From an uncultured Collinsella sp. (GTDB taxonomy: Bacteria; Actinomycetota; Coriobacteriia; Coriobacteriales; Coriobacteriaceae), in the NCBI GenBank assembly GCA_959019945.1, contig CAUEQD010000003.1, forward strand, positions 62,001-126,000: DNA of 64,000 bases. Direction: 5' to 3'. The notes under the pieces are model-generated. The model was not told the origin of the DNA, made no database searches, and worked only from the letters and a program-made list of their open reading frames with translations. Positions 33,750-41,800 of this stretch are shown piece after piece. Within the stretch, counting starts at the first letter, position 1; every line of letters begins with the position of its first letter. Both the position numbers and the translations under genes were made by a program.

Positions 33750-33917
33750 CGAGCGAGGAAATCCGGACGCACGAGAGTGGACTTTCGGACACCCGTTGAT
33801 CGAGAGTGGATATCCGGACACACGAGCGAGGATTTTCGGACGCTTGCTGATCGAGAGAGGATAATCTCCCATTTTTAGCTTGGAAACGGGCCCAAAACGG
33901 GAGATTATCCTCTCTCG
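33750..33917. repeat. 51-bp tandem repeat plus hairpin (copy 1)
   Basis: Two 51-base units (33750-33800 and 33801-33851) each contain CGAG(A/C)G(T/A)GGA...TCCGGACRCACGAG and TTTCGGAC, ending (T/C)TGAT. They lead into a hairpin 33852-33917 with CGAGAGAGGATAATCTCCC pairing with GGGAGATTATCCTCTCTCG. The same module is found at 35208-35324 on the other side of the AbiEi-like gene with compensating base changes in the stem. Confidence 0.85.
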
Positions 33918-34120
33918 ATTTTTCAGCATATAGATGCCGATGGCTCAACAACAAGATGACGCACACGGGGGCAAAGTCGCGTTTGACGTAGTCTTGAATC
34001 TCGACGGTATTTTCTTTCTGATGATTCGATGGGCCGAGGCCTCTAAATGTGGAGATAGGGACCTCTCGGCAACTTCTTTACCTGCAGAAATGAAGTCCTC
34101 AATAGTAAATGCATAAACCC

Positions 34121-34157
34121 GTCAAGCATTTGGTCAGCTTTTGGTCGGCATTTGGTT
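34121..34157 (+). promoter_or_regulatory. Three TTTGGT repeats at exact 11-bp period
   Basis: After GTCAAGC, TTTGGTC starts at 34129 and 34140 and TTTGGTT at 34151. The spacing of one helical turn places all three on the same DNA face, as in activator sites with tandem direct repeats. The gene start is 57 bases downstream. The related copy at 1292-1315 has two units. Confidence 0.45.
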
Positions 34158-34213
34158 AGACTCCGCATGAAACCGTCTGATACGTTTGCGCCGTCTGAGA
34201 GCTGGGAGGCGAC

Positions 34214-35176
34214 ATGGGAAACGCGACGGCGCATCAAAGACTTGCGAGTCATATCGAAGCATGCGAACAGAAGATGAGTTGCGTGTACGCGCGCACGGCG
34301 GCGGAGGCAAAGCAGATTGAGCGTCGGGTGGCGGCGGGGAGTCTTGAGGTGGTCATGCCGGGGCTGTATGCGCGTCCGGAATATTGGTCCGAGCTCAAGC
34401 TACGACAGCGCTATCTGCATCGGGTGCGGGCGCTCGCGCGGCAGCATCCCGGCTGGACGTTCTGCTCGTATACGGCTGCCGTGATTTACGGACTCTCAGT
34501 TTCAAATGTCAACCTAAGGCACATCCATATCGCCGTGCCGCCGACCCAAACGACGACGCCGGGGTCGGAGATTGTCCGGCGCCGTTATATCCGGCGAACG
34601 AGCGCCAGCCAGTTGGATATTGCCGTGACCGATATCGACCAGACGATAACGGATTGCCTGGTCGATGCGTCGTTTGTCGAAGGACTGATCATCGCTGATT
34701 CGGTTCTTCACGAGCAGCTTATGTCGAAGAAGCATCTAATTGCGACCGTTGACGAGCTTGGTCGGGGTCGTCGTGGCGTTGCGATAGCGCGTTGGGTGGC
34801 GCAGCAAGCCGATGGCCTGTCGGAAAGCGGCGGCGAGTCCAAGGCGCGTGCTTCGATGATCGAGCGCGGCTGGCGGGTTCCGGAGCTGCAGGTTGAGCTG
34901 TTCGACCCGGTAGAGCCGGGAAAGCCATATCGCGTTGACTACTTGTGGCGCGTGGGCGATCGGCTGATTATCGGAGAGTTTGACGGGTTCATTAAAAGCG
35001 AGAAAGCGGCAGCGGAGGGCAAGCTCGCAAAGGCACAATTTGATGAGCGGCAGCGCGAGTCGAGACTTTCGATGCTCGATAACTGCAAGGTTGTGCGCCT
35101 GTGCTGGGATGACCTGAAGGAACCGACAAAGCTCGATCGTAAGCTTAGGGTTGCCGGCGTTCCGCGTGCGGGTTGA
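34214..35176 (+). CDS. AbiEi-like protein with nuclease-like C-terminal domain
   Basis: 320 residues. The N-terminal half (about 25-190) looks like the actinobacterial AbiEi-type antitoxin family: a winged-helix start, the VMPGLYARPEYW segment and WTFCSYTAAVIYGL. The C-terminal part resembles a DUF559/restriction-endonuclease-like fold, with Glu208 (GGESKAR), Asp242 (YRVDYLW), Glu255-Phe-Asp257 (GEFDG) and a following Lys. No AbiEii partner is next to it, so it is an orphan or a stand-alone effector. Repeat modules on both sides make it look like a cassette. Function is inferred. Confidence 0.65.
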   Translation: MGNATAHQRLASHIEACEQKMSCVYARTAAEAKQIERRVAAGSLEVVMPGLYARPEYWSELKLRQRYLHRVRALARQHPGWTFCSYTAAVIYGLSVSNVNLRHIHIAVPPTQTTTPGSEIVRRRYIRRTSASQLDIAVTDIDQTITDCLVDASFVEGLIIADSVLHEQLMSKKHLIATVDELGRGRRGVAIARWVAQQADGLSESGGESKARASMIERGWRVPELQVELFDPVEPGKPYRVDYLWRVGDRLIIGEFDGFIKSEKAAAEGKLAKAQFDERQRESRLSMLDNCKVVRLCWDDLKEPTKLDRKLRVAGVPRAG

Positions 35177-35207
35177 GGCGGTGGCAGGGCGGTTGCTCGC
35201 GCGCGTA

Positions 35208-35324
35208 TGAGCGTGGAAATCCGGACGGACGAGAGTGGATTTTCGGACGCCTGCTAAATGAGAGTGGATAATCTCCCACTTTTGGCCCGATAGAGGGCTC
35301 AAAACGGGAGATTATCCACTCTCA
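35208..35324. repeat. 51-bp repeat plus hairpin (copy 2)
   Basis: One 51-base unit (35208-35258) with AAATCCGGACGGACGAGAGTGG precedes (in pieces) the hairpin 35259-35324, TGAGAGTGGATAATCTCCC pairing with GGGAGATTATCCACTCTCA. Compared with copy 1, two stem pairs are changed on both sides (C-G to T-A and A-T to T-A), so pairing is kept. Confidence 0.85.
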
Positions 35325-35350
35325 TTTTGTGGGGCACAGTGCGCTGGCAT

Positions 35351-35947
35351 TTAGGCGCTGATGATGTTGGGCAGCGGCAGGTCGTGGGCGTCGGTGGGGA
35401 CGTGGCTGGCGCGCTGCTCGTCAAAGGCGATGCCGACGATTTGGCACGATGCCGAGAGCGTGGGCAGGTAGCGGTCGTAGCAGCCGCCGCCATAACCCAG
35501 GCGTGCACCGGTGCGGTCGAAGGCTACAAGCGGCACGACAACCATGCCGAGGGTCTCGGCAGGCACGATGGGGAAGCGGCCGCTGTCGATGTCCGTAGCC
35601 GCGAAGGCCCGCGTTGGGTGGGCGATAAACGGAGCCGTGTCGACGTCGCCCGTGGCTACCACTCGCATGTACATACGCTGGCCGCATGCCGCGGCGTCAG
35701 CTGCCGAGAGCATGCACGGATAGGCCACCTGCCAGCCGCGCTCGGCGGCCTCGGCGGCAAACGCGGCAGGGTTGACTTCGGAGCCCATGGCGGCATAGAT
35801 GGCAACGGTGCGCGGGGCTTCGGGGCCCACGTGCTCCAGCAGCTCAACAAGCCGCGCACAAACGGCGGCGGACTTCGCCGCCCGCACATCCAGCTCGATC
35901 GCATCGCGCCGGGCAATCACCGCCCGCCGCAGCTCAGCCTTATCCAT
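35351..35947 (-). CDS. 5-formyltetrahydrofolate cyclo-ligase family protein
   Basis: 198 residues. It converts 5-formyl-THF to 5,10-methenyl-THF using ATP. The N-terminal DKAELRRAVIARRDAI, the middle AIYAAMGSEVNP and the C-terminal signature RLGYGGGCYDRYL are clear. The Tyr of the usual GGGYYDR is Cys here (GGGCYDR). The start at 35947 (MDKAELRR) is the natural N-terminus; upstream ATGs lie in the palindrome region. It is monocistronic on the minus strand. Confidence 0.9.
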   Translation of the reverse strand: MDKAELRRAVIARRDAIELDVRAAKSAAVCARLVELLEHVGPEAPRTVAIYAAMGSEVNPAAFAAEAAERGWQVAYPCMLSAADAAACGQRMYMRVVATGDVDTAPFIAHPTRAFAATDIDSGRFPIVPAETLGMVVVPLVAFDRTGARLGYGGGCYDRYLPTLSASCQIVGIAFDEQRASHVPTDAHDLPLPNIISA

Positions 35948-35963
35948 CCAGCCATCATCTCCC

Positions 35964-36002
35964 AAACCTGCCAAAAAGGGACAGGTTTATTTTGGCAGGT
36001 TT
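35964..36002. repeat. GGGACAG-core palindrome, stem type AAACCTGCCAAAA
   Basis: AAACCTGCCAAAA and TTTTGGCAGGTTT are perfectly complementary and enclose AGGGACAGGTTTA. It is followed by TTATCTGGG, the inverse of the CCCAGATAA that precedes the copies at 24061 and 26193. Confidence 0.85.
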
Positions 36003-36032
36003 TATCTGGGCAAACGCGATAGATTCGGCGTA

Positions 36033-36069
36033 AGCCACCACAAAGGTGCCTGTCCCCTTTGTGGTGGCT
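36033..36069. repeat. GGGACAG-core palindrome, stem type CCACCACAAAGG (copy 1)
   Basis: AGCCACCACAAAGG and CCTTTGTGGTGGCT enclose TGCCTGTCC (GGACAGGCA on the other strand). It lies 14 bases from the hicB stop. Near-identical copies are at 36766 and 38560. Confidence 0.85.
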
Positions 36070-36082
36070 CCTGCCTGCGTCG

Positions 36083-36412
36083 TTACAGCGCCGCCGCAAT
36101 TGCTTCGGCAACAAACTTATTGAGTGTTTCGCCCTTCTTTGCGGCTGCTAGTGCTGCCCTTTTATGGAGCTCGGACCCCGTTCTAACGTTGAATGAACCC
36201 TTGAAAGCCCGCTCGGGTTCCTTGCCCTTTTCCGCGCAAAACTCAAGATAGTCGTCAACGGCGTCATGGAAGCACTGCTCTACTTCTTCGACTGTAGAGC
36301 CTTCGAACACAATTGCGTCCTTAATGCCGGCGACCATGCCTGTTAATACATGCTGCTCGGCATCGAACTCGACCGGGGCAAAGTAGCCCTTGTAAGCCAA
36401 AACGTTACTCAT
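36083..36412 (-). CDS. hicB: HicB-type antitoxin
   Basis: 109 residues. The N-terminal part resembles the partial RNase H-like HicB fold (YKGYFAPVEFDAEQHVLTGMV, in pieces, then DAIVFEGSTVEEVEQCFHDAVDDYL-like). The C-terminal part (about 70-109, SFNVRTGSELHKRAALAAAKKG) is a ribbon-helix-helix-like DNA-binding domain. It neutralises HicA and probably represses the operon. The start at 36412 overlaps the hicA end by eight bases, so translation is coupled. Confidence 0.88.
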   Translation of the reverse strand: MSNVLAYKGYFAPVEFDAEQHVLTGMVAGIKDAIVFEGSTVEEVEQCFHDAVDDYLEFCAEKGKEPERAFKGSFNVRTGSELHKRAALAAAKKGETLNKFVAEAIAAAL

Positions 36413-36668
36413 GACAACCTCCGACATCTTGTAGAAAACGAACAATGTTTCGAATGGTGCCCGCCGTTAACTCATCGGATGGGTGGGGCGCATGCATTAC
36501 GAACATCCTGCCGTCCGATGGCCTGTAAAAGCGAATGCGCGATCCGGATGTCCTGCCTTTGCTGTCCATCTCAAAGCCGTATGACGTCATAACTTTAAGA
36601 AAGTCGGCAAATCTATACGTCGAAGGACAACTAAGCAGCTGGGTGATAAGCTTATCAACTCGAGTCAT
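36405..36668 (-). CDS. hicA: HicA-type mRNA interferase toxin
   Basis: 87 residues, a dsRBD-like fold. The family ending with the catalytic His (His62 in APHPSDELTAGTIRNIV) is present, with MTSYGFEMDSKGRTSGSRIRF as the central strand region. It is first in the operon, with HicB downstream, the usual hicAB order. The unit is bracketed by two near-identical palindromes (36033 and 36766), which gives it a cassette-like appearance. Confidence 0.88.
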   Translation of the reverse strand: MTRVDKLITQLLSCPSTYRFADFLKVMTSYGFEMDSKGRTSGSRIRFYRPSDGRMFVMHAPHPSDELTAGTIRNIVRFLQDVGGCHE

Positions 36669-36765
36669 TTCGCTCTCACATTCTGCAACTATATTTTAGT
36701 TGCAATCCGGTGGCGATGCAATTGAGTAAAATATAGAACATGTGTACGTACAGAACAAGTGTTCC

Positions 36766-36804
36766 AAACCACCACAAAGGTGCCTGTCCCCTTTGTGGTG
36801 GTTT
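36766..36804. repeat. GGGACAG-core palindrome, stem type CCACCACAAAGG (copy 2)
   Basis: AAACCACCACAAAGG and CCTTTGTGGTGGTTT enclose TGCCTGTCC. It lies between the divergent hicA and zinc-ribbon genes, so it cannot simply be a terminator. Confidence 0.87.
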
Positions 36805-36891
36805 GGGTCCCGTTTGGCTTTGTTGCGCAACAAGGGCCGCGGTTTCCGGTTTACCTTCATGGTGGAAGGAATGAACCGAAAGGAGCCCGTC

Positions 36892-38547
36892 ATGTTTTGT
36901 CGCTCGTGTGGCACGCCGCTTGTCGATGACGCCCTCTTTTGCCCCGTATGCGGCGCGCCCGTAGCGCCCGATCAGGTCGCGTCCGCGCGGCAACCCCAGC
37001 CTGCCGCGCCCGTCCCTCAACAATATGTGCCCGTGCAGCAGCCCGCGCGGCGCAAGCGTTCCAAGAAGCCCCTCATCGCGCTTGCCGCGGTGCTTGTCAT
37101 GGCGGCGGGCATCGGCGGCGGCGCGCTGTTCTACTTCACCCAGATCGCGACTACGCCCATCGACGAGAAAACCTTTCCGGACAGCGGCATGCGCGCACTC
37201 GTTTCGACCAAATACGACACCAACGGCGACGGCCGCATCTCGCGCGACGAGGCCAAGGCGGTGACGTCGGTCGAGCTGGACGGCGTCGCGTCGACGCAGG
37301 GCCTGGGAAAGGCGTTTCCGCATGTCGTCAACGTGGAATCCGGCGGGGACAAGCTTGTCAACCTAGACCTCTCAGGCTGCGGCGACCTTAAGACGGTCGA
37401 CCTCAACTCGGCGAGCAACGTCACTGTCGTTAACCTGGACGGCTGCGACAACATCGAGAAGCTTGACCTCAAAAGCGCCGAAGGCCTTAAAAGCATCGAC
37501 CTCTCGGGTAAAAAGAAGCTCGCAACGCTGGCGCTGCCGCAGGACACGAAGGTCGGCGGCATTAAGGACACGCAGCTCGAGGAGCTGTGGCTGCCGGTGT
37601 CCTACGAAGGCACCGATAAATCGGACCAGTACGGCGATATCTACGAGATCGAGCGCAATGAGAACGGATACGTCACGGGCTTCATGTCCGCCGTCAAGCA
37701 GGGTGGCGGCATGAGCTACAGCGTTGAGCACGATGAGTCTCACCGCGTCTCGGAGATTGAAGAAGATCTGGCAGGCGGCTACGTTAATATCAATACGTTT
37801 ACGTACGACGCCGACGGCAACGTCACACGCATCGACTGCGATGCCGACATTAGCGATTCGTCGAGTTCCACGACGTTCACGTATGACGCGGACGGAAACC
37901 TGATCAACAAGACAACCCATGCGGGCTACGGCGAGAGCTCGAGCACGTACGTTTACGAGGACGGCAACATGGTGACCAACACCGATACCAGCCCGGCCAA
38001 CCCTCGGACGGTTGTGTATTCGTACGGATACGACAAGGATCGCGTGACGTCCTTCACCACGGACAGCCAGGGTGACACTGCGGGCACCAGATGGACGATC
38101 ACTGCGGGTTATGAGTATGACAAGGACGGCAACATTTCGCGCATTTCGCCTGTGGCCTACGACTCGCACGGCAACGACTACGGTTCGCTGAACTCGTACG
38201 CAGCGGTGGATTATTCGTACAGCGACGGAAAGATCGACAGGATCGATTCTGAGCGCGGCGGCTATGCGGAGTTTTACTACGACGAGCACGGTAATCTGAC
38301 GTCGGTCGACGAGTATGCCGGCAGGGGCTCGGATGCCGAGTTTGAGTTTGAGCACGAGGTCGAGTACCAGCGCTACTTCTGCAACAAGCACGAGAAGAAC
38401 AAACCGGAGGAGTGGATTCGCCTGGATGCGGAGTACGACGTCGACCAGGGTAGCTGGAGCAACGATTCCGATTATGGTCGCGAGTGCTTTGCAAAGATGT
38501 ACAAGCTCAATCCGCTGGCAGCCACGCCAAACCCGTTCCTCAAGTAA
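36892..38547 (+). CDS. Zinc-ribbon, membrane-anchored protein with EF-hand-like, LRR-like and YD repeats
   Basis: 551 residues. The N-terminal zinc ribbon uses Cys 3, 6, 17 and 20, and a membrane helix spans about 59-84. An EF-hand-like loop DTNGDGRISRDE (about 109-120) follows, as in dockerin/LRR surface proteins, then short leucine-rich-like repeats (LVNLDLSGCGDLKTVDLNSA and similar). A run of YD/RHS-like repeats (FTYDADGNVTRID, FTYDADGNLINKT, YEYDKDGNISRIS, FYYDEHGNLTSVD) fills about 300-500. The external part is probably a cell-surface binding domain. The start at 36892 has AAAGGAG upstream. Palindromes bracket the gene. Confidence 0.83.
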   Translation: MFCRSCGTPLVDDALFCPVCGAPVAPDQVASARQPQPAAPVPQQYVPVQQPARRKRSKKPLIALAAVLVMAAGIGGGALFYFTQIATTPIDEKTFPDSGMRALVSTKYDTNGDGRISRDEAKAVTSVELDGVASTQGLGKAFPHVVNVESGGDKLVNLDLSGCGDLKTVDLNSASNVTVVNLDGCDNIEKLDLKSAEGLKSIDLSGKKKLATLALPQDTKVGGIKDTQLEELWLPVSYEGTDKSDQYGDIYEIERNENGYVTGFMSAVKQGGGMSYSVEHDESHRVSEIEEDLAGGYVNINTFTYDADGNVTRIDCDADISDSSSSTTFTYDADGNLINKTTHAGYGESSSTYVYEDGNMVTNTDTSPANPRTVVYSYGYDKDRVTSFTTDSQGDTAGTRWTITAGYEYDKDGNISRISPVAYDSHGNDYGSLNSYAAVDYSYSDGKIDRIDSERGGYAEFYYDEHGNLTSVDEYAGRGSDAEFEFEHEVEYQRYFCNKHEKNKPEEWIRLDAEYDVDQGSWSNDSDYGRECFAKMYKLNPLAATPNPFLK

Positions 38548-38559
38548 CAGCTCACCCGC

Positions 38560-38600
38560 AAACCACCACAAAGGTGCCTGTCCCCTTTGTGGTGGTTTTT
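38560..38600. repeat. GGGACAG-core palindrome, stem type CCACCACAAAGG (copy 3)
   Basis: AAACCACCACAAAGG and CCTTTGTGGTGGTTTTT enclose TGCCTGTCC, 13 bases after the zinc-ribbon/YD gene stop. The T run here could let it act as a terminator. Confidence 0.87.
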
Positions 38601-38629
38601 GCTGAGGGGTGGGCGTCCGTGGTGGTTTG

Positions 38630-38765
38630 TCTCGATCTGTAACAGTTACTCGGCAAAAATGGGCTTAGATGTTACAGGTTGCGACAAAGGGCTGGCGCTA
38701 TTCGGAATTATCTCGATCTGTAACATCTGGAGCCGATATTCCCGTCTAGGCGTTACAGATCGAGA
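38630..38765. repeat. TCTCGATCTGTAAC repeats, direct and inverted
   Basis: TCTCGATCTGTAACA occurs at 38630-38644 and 38711-38725, and its reverse complement GTTACAGATCGAGA at 38752-38765. The second and third copies form a 14-pair stem. The first pairs partly with TGTTACAG at 38670-38677. The order suggests two tandem hairpins of one element, the first decayed. Confidence 0.7.
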
Positions 38766-38825
38766 TGAACTGCCGGGACGGGGCAGGCCGAAGTCGGATC
38801 GCCTGCCCCGTCCGCGGCAAAAAGA

Positions 38826-38864
38826 AAAGGTAGATTTTTAGGCATGTCCCAAAAATCTACCTTT
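38826..38864 (-). terminator. Terminator of the M16C gene, also a GGGACAG-type palindrome
   Basis: On the minus strand AAAGGTAGATTTTT, GGGACATGCCT, AAAAATCTACCTTT is followed by TCTTTTT. The loop GGGACATGCC resembles the GGGACAGGC loop of the repeat family, so this may be a repeat copy used as the peptidase gene's terminator. Confidence 0.8.
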
Positions 38865-38869
38865 GTGCG

Positions 38870-41800
38870 TTAGGCGAGCAGGTCGATGACGGTAAAGCCG
38901 GCGTTGCTCTTGGCGATGACGTCTCGGCCGCCAAAGACGCAGGTGGGCGACTCGGCTGCGATGCGCGTCACGTCGGCGCCGAGCGAGCGCAGCTCACCGG
39001 GCGTGGCGGCGAGCATCTGGGCGCGACGCTCCTCGCGCGCATGCGAATCGAGCCCGGCCATGTAGGTCGTGTTGCGGCGCTTGGTGAGCGCATACGGCTT
39101 CACCGGCGCGTCCATGCCGCTCACGCAGCTCACGATAAAGCCCTCAAAGGCGGCCTCGTCGGGCTCAAAGCTGCCAAGCCATGCACCCGCGCGCTTCACG
39201 CGCTCAATCGAAGGATCGATTGCCGGGTCGCGGTAGGTGTAGAACGCCGCCTGACGCTCGCCGGCCGCGCGGAATCCGCAGCCGTACGCGCCGCCCTTCA
39301 CGCGGATCTCGTTCCACAGGTAGTCGTAGGAGAGTGCGTTGGCGGCAACCGCCCAGGCGCCCGTCACGTCAATGCCCAAGCGACGCGGGTCGCACGCGCT
39401 TGCCGCAAAGCAGATGTCGCTAGGGATGACAAAAGCCTCGTGGCGGTCGCACGGCGTCGGCACCACGAGCGCGTCGCGGCCGGCATCGGCGCCGTCGCCA
39501 GCTCCCAGCCCCAAGTCGCCCGCGGCGGCCCAGTACGCGTTAAAGTCCTCATCGCTGCCGGTAAAGCTCGCTAGGCAGCCGTCGGCCACAAAGATGCGGC
39601 CTGCCAGCTCGGCAAGCTTGGCACGCAGGCCGTCCAGGCGCTCGTCAAAGTGGTCGAGCAAATCGCGCAGGAACAGGTAGAAGTCTACGCCCGAGAGCTG
39701 CTCGCGCACCACGGCCGAAGGCGAGCTGTAGCTCATCGCGCGACCGAGCGCCGCCGAGTGGCCGTTGTTGATAAAGCCCTGCTCAAGCCCAATGCGAATT
39801 TGCGTGAGCACGTCGCGCATGCGGTCGGCGTCGGCGTCTGCCAAAAGCGTGCTCGACCATACCTCGCGCGGTAGACTCGCCAGCGCGTCGATCTTCTCGG
39901 ACAGGGCACCGGCGCTCACCAGCAGGTAGGGGCGCACGCCGTCCACTTCGGGCTGGGTCATGACCTCGGTCGTAAAGCTCAAAAAGCCCAGCTTGCCAGC
40001 GAGCAAGTTGTCGAGTTCCTCGGCCGAGTGCTCGCGCGTGGGTAGCTGCTTAAGCAGGCGGCAGAGCAGTGTCACATAGGGCAGGTCCTCAAACGCGACG
40101 CAGCTCAGGTCGAAATACTGCATGGCGTAGGCCAGACGGTTGGTGGGGATGCCGTGGCGCAGGCAGGGGATGGGCGCGGTCGTGTCCACGACCAGCGGCG
40201 GCTCGGGGCGCGCCTCGCCAATGTCGGATACACGCAGGCGCGGCAGCGTTGCCTTGTCCTCGGGCGTGTCCTCCGCCTCCTGCGCGGCACGCAGCGCGGC
40301 CGTGCGCTCGACCACGTCGGCCAGCTCGGCATCGGTCATGGCGTCGCGCTTGGCTGCCAGCTCGGCGGCCTCGGCGCTCTCCGAACCCTCGGCGGCGTCC
40401 ACCGGCACCAGCTCGACCAGAGCCATGTGGTCGTTCTCCAGCACGATCTCGCGCAGTAGGTCCTCAAAGTAGCTGCCGTCCAGCTCGCCGCGCAGCTCCT
40501 CGTACACTGGGCCGTACTTGAGCGCCAGCGTCGCGGCGTCGTCATCGTAGAGCCACGTGCTCAACGCGTCGCACACAATGGCCACGCCGTCGGCGATGCC
40601 GTAGTCGCGCTGGCGCAGGTCGTATTCGTTGCTGCTGATGATAGCTTCCAGGCGCTCGCGCGGAACGCCATGCTCGCACAGGTCGCGGCAGGCGTCCTGG
40701 AACACGCGGCGCAGCTCGCGCGCCACGCCGGGCTGCGCGTTTTGCAGCATGATGAGTTCGTAGGGCTGCAGGCTCTCGGCCGCGGTGTAGCTCATCACGT
40801 TGCCGCCCAGGCCGGCGGCCAGAATGGCCTTCTTAACCGGTGCTTCGTTGGAGCCCAGCAACGCCTCGAACAGGATGTCCGCCGCGATCGTGCGCTTGCG
40901 ATCGAGCGCGCTGCCCAGCACAAGGCCCAGGCCCACCAGGGCGTTCTCGGGCGTGGTGGCCATCTCGACGCGCTTATACTCGCAGGTTACAGGCGCCTGC
41001 ACGTCCAGCGGATTGGGCGCCAACGCGGACGGGTCCTCGCCGGCGGCAACGGCGGCGTCCATGCGGCGGCTCGCGGCGCTCGGCTGCGACAGATAGCGCT
41101 TGTCCAAAAATGCCAGCGCGCGGTCCACGTCCAGGTCGCCGTAGAGCGTTATATAAGAGTTGGAAGGATTGTAGTGGCGCGCGTGCGTGTCCAGGAGCTG
41201 CTCGTAGGTGAGCGCGGGGATCGCGCGCGGGTCGCCGCCGCTCTCGTGCGCATAGGCGGTGTCGGGATAGAGCGCGGCGTTGACGGCGTCGTCCAGCACG
41301 CTCATAGGGTCGGACAGCGCGCCCTTCATCTCGTTGAACACCACGCCGTTATAGCGCAGCGCGCCCTCGCGCAGGCTCGCGGAGCTGCCGTCGCCCTCGC
41401 CCTCGGCGCCCTCCGGCAGGTCCAACTCGTAGTGCCAGCCCTCCTGCTCAAAAATGGTGGGCTTGGTATAGATTGCCGGGTTGAACACCGCGTCCAGGTA
41501 CACGTCCATCAGGTTGTACAGATCCTGCTCGTTGGTGGTGGCAACGGGGTAGATGGTCTTGTCGGGGTAGGTCATGGCGTTGAGGAACGTCTGCATGGAG
41601 CTCTTGATCAGGTCGACAAACGGCTCCTTGACGGGGAACTTGGCCGATCCGCACAGCACCGAGTGCTCAAGAATATGGAACACGCCGGTGGAATCGGCCG
41701 GCGGCGTCTTAAAGCCAATGGCAAAAGCCTTGTTTTCGTCGTCGCACGCCAGGTACAGCAGGCGAGCGCCCGATGCGGTGTGGCGCAGCACGTAGGCGTC

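Larger units (their letters stand above)
33715..34213. other. Gene-free stretch of 499 bases
   Basis: It contains the repeat module (33750-33917) and the phased TTTGGT repeats (34121-34157). The AT-richer part 33918-34120 has only short frames without ribosome binding sites on either strand; I see no gene in it. Confidence 0.6.
38548..38869. other. Gene-free stretch of 322 bases, all repeats
   Basis: It is occupied by the palindrome at 38560, the TCTCGATCTGTAAC repeats, a GC-rich hairpin at 38776-38813 (GGACGGGGCAGGC with GCCTGCCCCGTCC) and the palindrome/terminator at 38826-38864. No coding region is supported. Confidence 0.65.

Noticed and set aside
33750..33851. Possible CRISPR array (repeated units before the AbiEi-like gene)
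   Set aside because: Only two adjoining 51-base units, no unique spacers, and the same unit recurs at 35208 attached to a hairpin; no cas genes.
33934..34116. 60-residue frame in the gap before the AbiEi-like gene
   Set aside because: No ribosome binding site or domain, and AT-rich promoter-like sequence follows; treated as non-coding.
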